A stretch of 64,000 nt of DNA from Pleomorphomonas oryzae DSM 16300 (GTDB lineage Bacteria > Pseudomonadota > Alphaproteobacteria > Rhizobiales > Pleomorphomonadaceae), in the NCBI RefSeq assembly GCF_000422965.1, contig NZ_AUHB01000003.1, forward strand, positions 62,001 through 126,000, written 5' to 3'. The translations under genes were made by a program, and so were the position numbers. The notes under the pieces are model-generated. The model ran no database searches and was not told where the DNA came from. It worked only from the letters and a program-made list of their open reading frames with translations. Shown here one piece after another: positions 39,433-48,429 of the stretch (position 1 is its first letter; the number at the start of each line of letters is the position of its first letter).

Positions 39433-40416
39433 ATGAAACACATCTTTTTGCGCCGAGCGGCTGCCGGCCTTCTGTTTGTGACGGCGCTGCTAACCGCAAT
39501 TCCTTCTATCGCCCAAATTCCCGGTCCTCAGCATGTCGTTCTGCAACAGCCGGAAGGCTACAGCATCCGTGTCGGAGATATTCGCGTTACCTCCTTTACG
39601 GATGGGACCGTTCCGCAAGATCTCCATGCGCTTCTTCGCGGGACGACGCGGCAGAATATCGACAAGCTCCTTACCCGTAACTTCCAGGCCAATCCCGTCG
39701 AAGCCTCGATCAACGCCTTCTTGATAGAGATGCCGGGCCACCTCATTCTGGTCGATACAGGCTCAGGCGAGTTGTTCGGACCGGGCAACGGCGGCAAGCT
39801 AATCGACAGTCTGGCCAGCCGGGGGTTTCATCCGGAGCAGATCACCGATGTCTTGATCACCCACGCCCACTCGGATCACGCGGGTGGTCTGGTGAAAGGC
39901 GGGCAACGCGTGTTCGTGAACGCGACTGTTTATGTCGGCAAGCCCGACGTCGATTTCTTCTTCGATCGGGCAAACCAGATCCGCACTGGTTACGACAAGA
40001 GCTACTTCGACATCGCGCAAACGACGTTGAAGCCCTATCTCGACGCCGGCAAGCTGAAGACTTTCTCCGGAACCGAGGAAATTCTGCCCGGCATTAGCGC
40101 CACGGTGCATCCCGGCCATACTCCTGGAGCCGCCTTCTATACGCTGAGTAGCAAAGGCGAGCACATCGTCTTCATCGGCGATACGATTCACGTTGCGGCT
40201 GTACAGTTTCCCGCTCCGGATGTGACCATCGCCTATGACGAGGACAGCAAGCTCGCAGCGAAGGTGCGTAAGCAGGCTTTCGCGCAATTTGCCGCGCAAG
40301 GCGACCTGATCGCGGTTCCTCACCTCCCTTTCCCCGGCATCGGTCATATCCGTGCCGATGGCAGGGGCGGGTATGACTGGGTGCCGGTGACCTACACAAA
40401 TCGCGCCGCGGACTAA
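39433..40416 (+). CDS. Exported MBL-fold metallo-hydrolase
   Basis: 327-residue metallo-beta-lactamase-fold enzyme with an N-terminal signal peptide (KHIFLRRAAAGLLFVTALLTAIPSIAQ) and AAGGA before the ATG. The metal motif is TH-AHSDHAGG, with later ligands in VHPGHTPGAAFY and FIGDTIH. It belongs to the general lactonase/hydrolase branch of the fold; a beta-lactamase role is not implied. The LysR gene at 40558 follows in the same direction. Confidence 0.88.
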   Translation: MKHIFLRRAAAGLLFVTALLTAIPSIAQIPGPQHVVLQQPEGYSIRVGDIRVTSFTDGTVPQDLHALLRGTTRQNIDKLLTRNFQANPVEASINAFLIEMPGHLILVDTGSGELFGPGNGGKLIDSLASRGFHPEQITDVLITHAHSDHAGGLVKGGQRVFVNATVYVGKPDVDFFFDRANQIRTGYDKSYFDIAQTTLKPYLDAGKLKTFSGTEEILPGISATVHPGHTPGAAFYTLSSKGEHIVFIGDTIHVAAVQFPAPDVTIAYDEDSKLAAKVRKQAFAQFAAQGDLIAVPHLPFPGIGHIRADGRGGYDWVPVTYTNRAAD

Positions 40417-40557
40417 CTGATCACCCAGTATCTGGCAGACGAGGTTACCGGCTGCGCTGTCTTCCGGTGACCTCGTCGTCGACGAAGCGTTATACTGTTT
40501 TACTGTGCGTGGTCTCTATCGGATGGCGCGTTGGTCGGATCGTCGAGCAGGGCAAGC

Positions 40558-41469
40558 ATGAACCCAATCGCAGGCATGGATATTGATCTTTTGCTCGCGC
40601 TCGACGCGCTGCTGCAGGATCGTAACGTCACTCATGCGGCGGTTCGGTTGGGAGTCGGCCAACCGGCGCTTTCGGCTCGGTTGACCCGCCTACGCGCACT
40701 GCTCGACGATCGGCTGTTCGTCCCTGCACCTAATGGCCGCGGCATAATTCCAACACCACGTGCCGAAGCCCTGGCGCCTTTGGTTGCTGGGGCGCTTCGT
40801 CATATCGCTGCGATCATGGAGCCCGCGACGTTCGATCCGGAAACCAGCGGCCGAGTGTTTACGCTGGCCTTGCAGGAAAATCCGGCCATCATGCTTGGGC
40901 CTGGTCTGGTGCAGCGGGTTCGAGCCGTTGCCCCCAACCTCCGACTGCGACTTGCCTTGCCCGATCGAAGGCAAATTCCCGCCCTGCTTGAAAGCGGGGA
41001 CATTGATGTCTTCATCGGGGTCGCAGCGGGCACGGATGCCACATGGATCGGACGGACGCTATTCCACGACGATTTTGCCACGGCTCAGCGCAAGGGCCAC
41101 CCGCGAGGAATCGCGCCTCTCGATTTGGAAACATTTTGTAGCCTCCCACATCTCCTTGTTTCATCTGAAGGAGATCCGTTCTCCGGCTTCATCGATAAGG
41201 CCCTCAGGGCGATCAACCGTACTCGCCAGATCGCGATGTCGGTGCAGAGCTATGCGGTGGCACCGACCATCATCGCGGGAAGCGATCTGCTCTGCACCCT
41301 GCCGGCGCGGATGCTTCGTCATTTCGATGCGTCGCTGGATCTTTTCGAACCGCCGGTCTCGCTGAAACCGATCGGCGTTGGCGCCTATTGGCATCCACGC
41401 CAACAGGAGGATCCGGGGCATCAATGGCTTCGCAAGCAACTCTTTGCCGTTGCCGGCACTGTTGAATAA
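40558..41469 (+). CDS. LysR-family transcriptional regulator
   Basis: 303 residues from ATG 40558 (AGGG upstream; a TTG at 40531 is less likely). The HTH NVTHAAVRLGVGQPALSARLTRLRALLDDRLF is of the NodD/SyrM-like subgroup, in which the HTH is preceded by DLLLALDALLQDR. It may regulate the MBL-fold gene upstream; there is no divergent partner. Confidence 0.88.
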   Translation: MNPIAGMDIDLLLALDALLQDRNVTHAAVRLGVGQPALSARLTRLRALLDDRLFVPAPNGRGIIPTPRAEALAPLVAGALRHIAAIMEPATFDPETSGRVFTLALQENPAIMLGPGLVQRVRAVAPNLRLRLALPDRRQIPALLESGDIDVFIGVAAGTDATWIGRTLFHDDFATAQRKGHPRGIAPLDLETFCSLPHLLVSSEGDPFSGFIDKALRAINRTRQIAMSVQSYAVAPTIIAGSDLLCTLPARMLRHFDASLDLFEPPVSLKPIGVGAYWHPRQQEDPGHQWLRKQLFAVAGTVE

Positions 41470-41665
41470 AGGCGTGGCCGGCCTAGCTACGCGGTAAAAA
41501 TCATGCCCGCGTTCGCGACAAATATCATGCGCGAAGCCAGCCTGCTTGGCGAACATATCGATCGCACCGCGACCAAATCGCTTGACGCGCAGGGCTATAT
41601 TGGAACGAGACAAACCGTCTGCGGCGTGACGCCGCCGCAGACGGTTCGATCCAAGGACAGTGACA

Positions 41666-41878
41666 CTAATCCTTGGCGCGATAAGCCTCGGGAATGACGA
41701 ACACCTCGTCGGCGCGGGCATAACCGCCGTCCTTGATCTCTTCGATCAGCACCATGGTGTGGGGACGCGCCGCTTCGGAGAAATATTCCACCAGCATGGC
41801 GGTGGTGCGGTGGACGATTTCTTCCTTTTGCGTGGTGGTGAGAGCGGCTTCGGGCACCTTGAAATTGGCGAAAGGCAT
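41666..41878 (-). CDS. 4-oxalocrotonate tautomerase-like protein
   Basis: 70 residues starting MPFANFKVPEAALTTTQ. The proline directly after the initiator Met is the catalytic base of the tautomerase superfamily, and the length is right. GGAG lies nine bases before the ATG at 41878; the longer open frame upstream is rejected because it would remove Pro from position 2. It is the third gene of the minus-strand set SDR - SDR - tautomerase. Confidence 0.85.
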   Translation of the reverse strand: MPFANFKVPEAALTTTQKEEIVHRTTAMLVEYFSEAARPHTMVLIEEIKDGGYARADEVFVIPEAYRAKD

Positions 41879-41906
41879 ATCGGGTCTCCTTGGTGTCGGC
41901 ACGAGT

Positions 41907-42800
41907 TCAGCGTGCGGGGTGAAGCAGGTCGGCAAGGCCGATACGCTCGAGCAGTTGCGCCCGCATGCGATCGGCCACCGCATTGACGATTTCGGAGCCG
42001 TCACTGGAGGGGTCGACATGCACCCGGAACGGACGTTTGCCGTGCGGCATGTCGACTATCTCGCGGATGGCGCGGGCCACCGACTGCACGTCGGCGTCCG
42101 CCGGCTCCAGAGCCGCCAGCCCCTTGAGCGCCTGCTTTTCAACGCCGGCATAGGGGCCGGACCAATAGGCGTTGGCCCGTTCTTCGTCTTCCGGCGGCGT
42201 TGCGTGCTCGAAATGCATGGTGCCCTTGGTGAAGGCGCCGGGCACCAGGATTGTCGTCTCGATGCCGAAACGTGCCAGCTCAAGGGCGTAGCTTTGGGCC
42301 AGCGCGTCCATTCCCGCCTTGGCGGCGAAATAGGGCGCCAGGAACGGCGGTGTGCCGCCGCGCGTGCTGCTCGATCCGACCCACAGCATCAGCGCTTGGC
42401 CGTTTGCGCGCAGGTGGGGCAGGGCCGCGCGATTGACGCGTTGCGTGCCAAGCACGTTCACGTCGTAAACCCGCGCCAGTTGTTCCGGTGTGAAGGCTTC
42501 GGTCGGTCCGAAGGTCATGTGGCCGGCGTTGTGTATCACCACGTCGAGCCGCCCCGCGTCGGCGAGGATGCGCGCGATGGCATCATCCGCCGATGGTTGC
42601 GAAGTGACGTCGAGGGCAATGGGGATCAGCGCCAATCCCTCGTCGCGGGCGAGCTGTTCCATCTCCGCCGCCGGCTTGCCGTCATGGGCGGCAAGATCGC
42701 GCATCGAAGCAAACACCTGGTGGCCGGCGCGCGCCAATTCGCGCGCCGCCATGGCGCCGAAGCCGCTGGAGGCTCCGGTGATCAGTATGGTTTTACGCAT
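41907..42800 (-). CDS. SDR-family oxidoreductase
   Basis: 297-residue short-chain dehydrogenase starting MRKTILITGASSGFG. TGASSGFG, HNAGHM and the catalytic YFAAK are intact. It lies 11 bases after the upstream SDR gene and 28 bases before the tautomerase gene, so the three are likely one transcript controlled by the divergent LysR at 43639. Confidence 0.9.
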   Translation of the reverse strand: MRKTILITGASSGFGAMAARELARAGHQVFASMRDLAAHDGKPAAEMEQLARDEGLALIPIALDVTSQPSADDAIARILADAGRLDVVIHNAGHMTFGPTEAFTPEQLARVYDVNVLGTQRVNRAALPHLRANGQALMLWVGSSSTRGGTPPFLAPYFAAKAGMDALAQSYALELARFGIETTILVPGAFTKGTMHFEHATPPEDEERANAYWSGPYAGVEKQALKGLAALEPADADVQSVARAIREIVDMPHGKRPFRVHVDPSSDGSEIVNAVADRMRAQLLERIGLADLLHPAR

Positions 42801-42811
42801 GGATTTTCTCC

Positions 42812-43552
42812 TCAGATCACGCCGCCATTGGCGCGGATCACCTGGCCATTGACCCAACCGGAGTCGGGGCTTGCGAGGAAGGCGACCACGCCGGCAATAT
42901 CCTCCGGCTGGCCGAGCCGGCCGAACGGATTCATCTTCTCGATGGCGGCCACCTGCGTATCGGTCTTGCCGTCGAGGAAGAGTTCGGTTGCCACCGGCCC
43001 AGGCGCCACCGCATTGACGGTGATGCCGCGCGGTCCAAGTTCCTTGGCAAGAACGTGGGTCATCGCTTCGACGGCCGCCTTGGTTGCGGCATAAATTCCA
43101 TAGCCCGGCTGGTAGAGGCCGACCACACTGGACGAGAAGTTGATGATCCGCCCACCGGAACGCAGCCGCTTGGCGGCTTCGCGCATACCCCGGAACACGC
43201 CGCCCAAATTGATGGCGACTTGGCTGTCGAATGTCGCGTCGTCGAACTCTGCGAGCGGAGCGAGCTTCATGATGCCCGCGTTATTGACGAGGATGTCGAC
43301 GCCGCCGAACGCTTTTTCCGCCGCGTCGAACAGTTTTGGCATTCCGGCGCGGTCGCCAATGTCGGCCTGAACCGCGATAGCTCTGCCGCCGGTTTGCTGG
43401 ATTTCTTCGACGACGCTTTCGGCCGCTTCCCGGCAGTGGGCGTAGTTGACGATAACCGCGACACCATTGGCCGCCAGCCGCTTGGCGATCGCCGCACCGA
43501 TACCCTTGGATGCGCCTGTGATGATGGCGCTTTGCTCTGTGTGCTGTGTCAT
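42812..43552 (-). CDS. SDR-family oxidoreductase (FabG-like)
   Basis: 246-residue classical SDR, first gene of the SDR - SDR - tautomerase set; GGAGG precedes the ATG. TGASKGIG, NNAGIM and catalytic YAATK are present, and the C-terminus shows the FabG-like NGQVIRANGG. Annotated relatives are 3-oxoacyl reductases or glucose dehydrogenases, but a housekeeping FabG role is unlikely in this context. Confidence 0.9.
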   Translation of the reverse strand: MTQHTEQSAIITGASKGIGAAIAKRLAANGVAVIVNYAHCREAAESVVEEIQQTGGRAIAVQADIGDRAGMPKLFDAAEKAFGGVDILVNNAGIMKLAPLAEFDDATFDSQVAINLGGVFRGMREAAKRLRSGGRIINFSSSVVGLYQPGYGIYAATKAAVEAMTHVLAKELGPRGITVNAVAPGPVATELFLDGKTDTQVAAIEKMNPFGRLGQPEDIAGVVAFLASPDSGWVNGQVIRANGGVI

Positions 43553-43638
43553 AGTGCACCTCCGAGCTGAAACATAGGCCGCCGCCGCTTCCGGATAATC
43601 CGTCGTGAATTGACAAATCTATTCGGAACGAGCGAACA

Positions 43639-44538
43639 ATGGCCATGGACTACCTCGATAGCCTTCGCCTGTTCATTCGTGTCGTGGAACGCGGAAGCTT
43701 CACCGCCGCGGCCGCGGATCACAGCATTCCACGCTCGACGGCGACAGAAGCAATCCGACAGCTGGAAGGGCGGCTGGGCGTGCGGCTGCTCGATCGCACC
43801 ACGCGGCACGTGGCGGCAACGCCCGACGGCGACCAGTATTATCGGCGCTGCCTCGCGATCCTTGCCGATCTCGACGACGCGGAGGCGATGCTTCGCGACA
43901 GTGAGCCGCATGGTCTTTTGCGGATCGATGCGCCGGGATTGCTGACGCGTACGTTCATTCTGCCCGCGCTACCATCCTTCATCGAGCGCCATCCCCGCAT
44001 CGAGGTACAGTTCGGCCAAAGCGACCGGCTTGTCGACCTGGTGCGGGAAGGCGTCGACTGTGCCATCCGGGTTGGCGAACCGGCTGACAGCAGCCTGATG
44101 CTGCGGCGCCTCGGCACGATCAAGGAGGTGACGGTGGCAAGCCCCGAGTATCTGAAGCGATATGGCATGCCGACATCGATCGATGATCTCGCTGGCCATC
44201 AGATGGTGGGGTTTCTTTCATCACGCACCGGCGAGGTTCTGCCTCTTGAGTTCAATGTCGAGGGCAGACTGCGTGAAATCCGATTGCCGATGCGGGTGAG
44301 CGCCAACCATTCGGACACGACGGCCGATCTGGCTCGGCGTGGCTTCGGATTGGTGCAGGCCCCCCGCTATCGCTTTGCCGATGATCTCGCCGGGGGACGC
44401 CTGGTCGAAGTGCTTGCCGATTATCCGCCGTCGCCAATGTTGCTCTCGGCCCTTTATCCCGATAGCCGCCAGTCGGCGCCTCGCCTGCGGGTATTTCTGG
44501 ATTTCGTGGCAGAGGTGTTCCGAAGCGCAAATCTCTAG
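43639..44538 (+). CDS. LysR-family transcriptional regulator
   Basis: 299 residues, starting MAMDYLDSLRLFIRVVERGSF with HTH FTAAAADHSIPRSTATEAIRQLEGRLG. Divergent from the SDR/SDR/tautomerase set with 86 bases between the starts, which is a standard LysR arrangement and makes that set its likely target. Confidence 0.9.
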   Translation: MAMDYLDSLRLFIRVVERGSFTAAAADHSIPRSTATEAIRQLEGRLGVRLLDRTTRHVAATPDGDQYYRRCLAILADLDDAEAMLRDSEPHGLLRIDAPGLLTRTFILPALPSFIERHPRIEVQFGQSDRLVDLVREGVDCAIRVGEPADSSLMLRRLGTIKEVTVASPEYLKRYGMPTSIDDLAGHQMVGFLSSRTGEVLPLEFNVEGRLREIRLPMRVSANHSDTTADLARRGFGLVQAPRYRFADDLAGGRLVEVLADYPPSPMLLSALYPDSRQSAPRLRVFLDFVAEVFRSANL

Positions 44539-44879
44539 GGAGGGGCAGGAGCTTTGCCCGGCTCTCGACGCTCTTCTCACCTGGGCGGCCAATCGCCCCG
44601 GACCGACTGACTCGGCAACCGAAGAGCCACTGATTGAGTTGCCGGCACGATGATCTATCCGGCGCGATTGACTGGTCCGGATTCCCGCGTACACTTGCAT
44701 CGTCGAAAAGGACCTGAGCGGCATCGGTAAGCCCGCTCCCTCTTGCAATGAGAGGCTCCGCGTCGCCAAGAGGCGAACCCGCGACAAGCAACGGCGAGTT
44801 TCGCCGCGGCTTGGCGCGCGCTGGCAGGTCTATCGGTACGCAACAAGCACGGCGGCTCGCGCTCATCATGGAGTGCATC
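44539..44879. other. 341-base gap without recognisable gene
   Basis: Between the LysR gene and the ABM-domain gene. A weak TTGACT - 17 bases - ACACTT pair near 44668 is the only promoter-like feature. No ORF or stable structure is convincing. Confidence 0.4.
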
Positions 44880-45197
44880 ATGCCAACTATTCGTGCCAAT
44901 TCTCCGCTGATAACCCAGATCAATGTGTTCACCGTTCCCGACGGTGGGCAGGCGGCGCTGATCGATTACCTGTCCAAAGCTGCCGAAGCCGCTCGTGAGG
45001 TGGATGGGTGGATATCGGCCAGCCTGCATCGCAGTCTGGATGGGACCCGCGTCGTCAACTATGCGCAAAGCGCCGATGAAGATGCCGCGCGCCGCGTCAT
45101 CAAGCGTCTGATGGATCGTGGCCTGATTCAGGGAAACAAGGCTTATGGCGAGGCGCATCCTGGACTTTACGAGGTCGTCTTCACGCTTGAGCGATAG
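44880..45197 (+). CDS. Antibiotic biosynthesis monooxygenase (ABM) domain protein
   Basis: 105 residues from ATG 44880, with GGAG six bases upstream. The ferredoxin-like ABM pattern is seen: INVFTVPDGGQAALIDYLSKAA, then VDGWISASLHRSLDGTRVVNYAQ and a C-terminal LYEVVFTLER. Relatives are cofactor-free monooxygenases or heme-handling proteins. It stands alone next to a RIME-like repeat. Confidence 0.82.
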   Translation: MPTIRANSPLITQINVFTVPDGGQAALIDYLSKAAEAAREVDGWISASLHRSLDGTRVVNYAQSADEDAARRVIKRLMDRGLIQGNKAYGEAHPGLYEVVFTLER

Positions 45198-45307
45198 ACC
45201 TGAAGCGTGAGGGAGCAGAGCTTTTCGCAAAGCGAACGCTCATCCAGCCTCGAGCGCGGGTCGGTGTCTATCCGATCTCGCGCTCGACCGGCTTGCTTGC
45301 CATCCGC

Positions 45308-45425
45308 CTAGAGCATTCGCCGACCAGATTGAAACATCTGGTCGGCGAGCGAATGCTCCAGATTCATTTGCTGGAGCAACCGCTTTTCGATCAGGTTGAT
45401 CCAACCTGATCGGCGGGTGCTCTAG
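45308..45425. repeat. RIME-like intergenic mosaic repeat, copy A
   Basis: About 118 bases bounded by CTAGAGCATTC and GGTGCTCTAG. Contains a large hairpin (GAGCATTCGC ... GCGAATGCTC with inner CGACCAGAT / ATCTGGTCG, 45311-45358) and a second one (ATCAGGTT / AACCTGAT, about 45390-45410). The bounding words match copy B at 57025-57133. Its right end supplies the TAG stop of the GST gene. Confidence 0.75.
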
Positions 45426-46123
45426 GCACCCAGAACCTTGCGAAGCGAAGCTTCAATCTGCCCGCCGCAATAGGCATCGCCGTAATCCTCGCGAGCCTTG
45501 GCGGCCAACTTGGCGAGCGACGGCAAACTGGCGACACGCCGCGTCAGGGCGGCGACCTTGGGCGCGCTTTCCTCGAAGATCGCACCGATCACCGGGAAAC
45601 GATCGACCATCGTCGACCAGAGTGTGGCCGTTACAACGTCGGCGATGCCCGCCTGCTCACCACCAAGCAAGAAGCCTGAATCGGCTTTCAGGCTGTGGCG
45701 CGTGCCGGTCTCCTCCCAAAGCGACATCCATTTGCCGAGGCGCGGAACGAAAGCTTCCCAGCGCCTTTCGGTCCACATTTCTCGACCACCGTCCAGGGTG
45801 ATTTCATCCAGCACATCGTTGGCATCATTGACCACTTTCATGGTCATGGCCCGGAGCGCTGCCGTTTTGGGGAATAGATCAAGTGTTTCGCCGAGATAAA
45901 GAATAATGGCTGGCATTTCGGCGATGGCGAAGTTGTCCTTTTTGTCAACGAGCAAGGGCGGTCCCATAAAGGGAACCGGCATCCGTTTCACCGGTCCACC
46001 CATGAAATTGGAAATTGCGACATCGCCGCCCTCGGTCCACGTTTTCCCTGCATAAGCCAGAACGGCCCGGACAAACTGCCCGCGGAAGGGGACCGACCAG
46101 TAGTAGAAATCGTAGTCCGACAT
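45422..46123 (-). CDS. Glutathione S-transferase family protein
   Basis: 233 residues with a thioredoxin-like N-terminal domain (YDFYYWSVPFRGQFVRAVLAYAG, PPLLVDKKDNFAIAEMPAIILYL with the glutathione gamma-glutamyl site) and an all-helical C-terminal domain. GGGGAG precedes the ATG. The N-terminal sequence lacks the classical catalytic Ser/Cys context; Tyr residues near position 8 could serve. Its stop codon lies within the edge of the RIME-like repeat. Confidence 0.88.
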   Translation of the reverse strand: MSDYDFYYWSVPFRGQFVRAVLAYAGKTWTEGGDVAISNFMGGPVKRMPVPFMGPPLLVDKKDNFAIAEMPAIILYLGETLDLFPKTAALRAMTMKVVNDANDVLDEITLDGGREMWTERRWEAFVPRLGKWMSLWEETGTRHSLKADSGFLLGGEQAGIADVVTATLWSTMVDRFPVIGAIFEESAPKVAALTRRVASLPSLAKLAAKAREDYGDAYCGGQIEASLRKVLGA

Positions 46124-46243
46124 CGCAGAGCTCCCCTTGGAGACTTGGGATATGCAGCAGTTACTCTAGTCCCTAAACAACTCGACGGCGACCCAAGGAT
46201 CGCCGTCGAGCGCAAGGCTTTCGTCTCGGTTATAAAGCGACGC

Positions 46244-47143
46244 TTATTCGTCGCGCAGTCGGCCGCCAAGCGCGGCGGCAGCGCTGGCGATGAAGGCGCC
46301 GATGACCAGCGACAGCGCGGCCATCAGAGCGAAGGCGATGCCGGCTTTGCGGGCCGTGTCTGCTGCCTCCTGGGCCTTCGTTTTGGCCTCGTTGACCTGC
46401 GCCAGCACCGTATTGACCCGAGCCGTGGCGTCGGCCTCCGACAAGCCAGTTCGCGCAGCTACCAGTTGTCCGAGATAGGTTCGGTCGGCAGGCGACATCT
46501 CGCCGGCGGCTGCGCTGGCAATCAGGATGCGCGAAGCCTGGGCGGCGGCGGCCGCATCACCTTCTGCGCCGGGGGCGGCAAGGCGAGTCGGGTCGGTCGG
46601 CCGAAACAGGCTGTCGACGAAGCAAGACATGCCGTTGTTGCCAGTCGTCTCACCGGTGCTGGAAGCGCTGGAAGCAGCTCCCGCCGAGGCCCCCATGGCG
46701 GCGCCGGAGGCAACGGTGGACGCCGCCTTGACGCCGGTGCCGACCACTGAGGTCAGACTGGAGGTCGCCATGCAGACGACAATAAGCGTTGCCAGAGCCC
46801 AGGCGAGAAGACCATGCGCCGTATCGCGAAAGAAAGTCTCGTCGGTATGGACGCCGACCCACTTGGTGCGTAACCGGCCGGTCATATAGCCGCCGAGGGC
46901 GGACGAAAGCCACTGAATGACGATCATCCAGATGGCGGCGGAGACGGCAAACGTGGTGACGCCTGCGCCTTGATTGCCCCACGGAGACACCATCGTCAGC
47001 CCGAGTCCCGAACCCAGGAACATCAGCACGACCGTAAGGGCGGCCGCTGAAACGGCGCCGGCAATGATGGCGCTCCAACTGACGGCCGATGACACGGATT
47101 CGACGGACGGCGCGTCGTCGAAAGCAGGAAGGGAGGAAGCCAT
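46244..47143 (-). CDS. Integral membrane protein, unknown function
   Basis: 299 residues from MASSLPAFDDAPS, with AGGAG before the ATG. Predicted helices: WSAIIAGAVSAAALTVVLMFLGSGLGL (about 22-50), a second about 64-85, a third about 110-135 and a C-terminal one about 265-290. The segment between the third and fourth is Ala/Ser-rich with a helical, charged stretch (about 215-260). Similar proteins are common in rhizobia without assigned function. A single-gene unit. Confidence 0.75.
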   Translation of the reverse strand: MASSLPAFDDAPSVESVSSAVSWSAIIAGAVSAAALTVVLMFLGSGLGLTMVSPWGNQGAGVTTFAVSAAIWMIVIQWLSSALGGYMTGRLRTKWVGVHTDETFFRDTAHGLLAWALATLIVVCMATSSLTSVVGTGVKAASTVASGAAMGASAGAASSASSTGETTGNNGMSCFVDSLFRPTDPTRLAAPGAEGDAAAAAQASRILIASAAAGEMSPADRTYLGQLVAARTGLSEADATARVNTVLAQVNEAKTKAQEAADTARKAGIAFALMAALSLVIGAFIASAAAALGGRLRDE

Positions 47144-47384
47144 GATGTTCTCCTGTCGCACGAGTGGCAGAATGCCCAGATCCAGAAAGGCCTCCTGCCG
47201 CAAGTTCGGTTGCTGCGATCTGGATTACGGCGTGTCACGCGTCGTATCGAGCGAACTCTGCGGCAGCGGAGGACTACGGCATTAAGCGTCCGGGAGCGAA
47301 AAAGGTTCCACTTCGCGGCAACTTAGATTCCGTTGCCGGCTTGGCCTGAGAGCACGATGGCGGTTCGCTACAGACCTGAGAGTT

Positions 47385-48287
47385 TCACACGGAGGAGGGC
47401 GCGGCGGTCTCCACCTTCAGCCAGTCGCCAAACGAGCGGACGAGCCGCGAGCGGACCTTGGCTTCAGGATAGACGAACCAATAGGCCTTTCCGGCGTCGA
47501 TTGGTCTCTCCGTCAGCAACGCAAGCCGGCCGGACGCCAATTCCGCCTCGATCATGAAACGGGGCATCAGTGCCACGCCCAGGCCGGCGACTGCAGCCTC
47601 GGCGATCATCGAAAACTGGTCGAAGCGGGAGCCACGATAGGCGCCGGCGGTCGGCAATCCCTCGGCGGCCAACCAGTCGGCCCAGGCGGTGGGGCGGCTC
47701 GATTGGTGGAGGAGCGGCGCCTGCGAGATCGCCATAGCGTTCTGAAGGCCGAAACGATCCCGCAGGCTGGGGGCCGCTATGGGATAGACCTCTTCGATGC
47801 AGAGAAAGTCGCACATCGCACCCGGCCAGGTTGGTTCGCCGAAATGAATGGCGGCATCGAGCGGTGTATCGGCAAAGGAGAAGGGTTCGTTGCGAACCAC
47901 AAAATTGACCGTCGCCTGTGGATGATCGGCAAGAAACTTCGGCAGGCGCGGCACCAACCAGCGCGCCGCGAATGTTGGCAAAACCGCAAGGTTCAGCACT
48001 TCGGCACCGCTGGCGCTTGCCATGGTGCGCTCGGTTGCGGTGGCAAGACCGGCCAGAATCCGCGCCACCTCCAGCCGGTAGGTTTCGCCGGCGTCGGTGA
48101 GAAAGACGCGTTGATTGATCCGCTCGAACAGCGGCAGACCGAGCCGTATTTCCAGTTCCCGCACCTGTCGACTGATGGCGCCCTGCGTCAGATGCAGCTC
48201 GGCGGCGGCTCGCGAAAAACTCAGATGGCGCGCGGCACTCTCGAACGCGACGAGTGCGCCGATCGACGGCAGAAGATCGCGGGCCAT
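47385..48287 (-). CDS. LysR-family regulator, GcvA-like
   Basis: 300 residues starting MARDLLPSIGALVAFESAARHLSF, the GcvA-type opening, with HTH SFSRAAAELHLTQGAISRQVRELEIRLG. It is divergent from the ALDH7 - DapB-like - ThDP enzyme genes, which are its probable targets. Confidence 0.9.
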   Translation of the reverse strand: MARDLLPSIGALVAFESAARHLSFSRAAAELHLTQGAISRQVRELEIRLGLPLFERINQRVFLTDAGETYRLEVARILAGLATATERTMASASGAEVLNLAVLPTFAARWLVPRLPKFLADHPQATVNFVVRNEPFSFADTPLDAAIHFGEPTWPGAMCDFLCIEEVYPIAAPSLRDRFGLQNAMAISQAPLLHQSSRPTAWADWLAAEGLPTAGAYRGSRFDQFSMIAEAAVAGLGVALMPRFMIEAELASGRLALLTERPIDAGKAYWFVYPEAKVRSRLVRSFGDWLKVETAAPSSV

Positions 48288-48429
48288 GGCAACGTCCGGT
48301 TATGAGATTTTCTCATGACCTTACCAGAAATCATCGTTTGCAGGGTAGGGGGCTAGGGACAATAACGTAATGGACCTCAGCCCCATTCGCCGCTGTGCCT
48401 CCGGCCGGCGTCGCCGACGAGAGTGCCAG

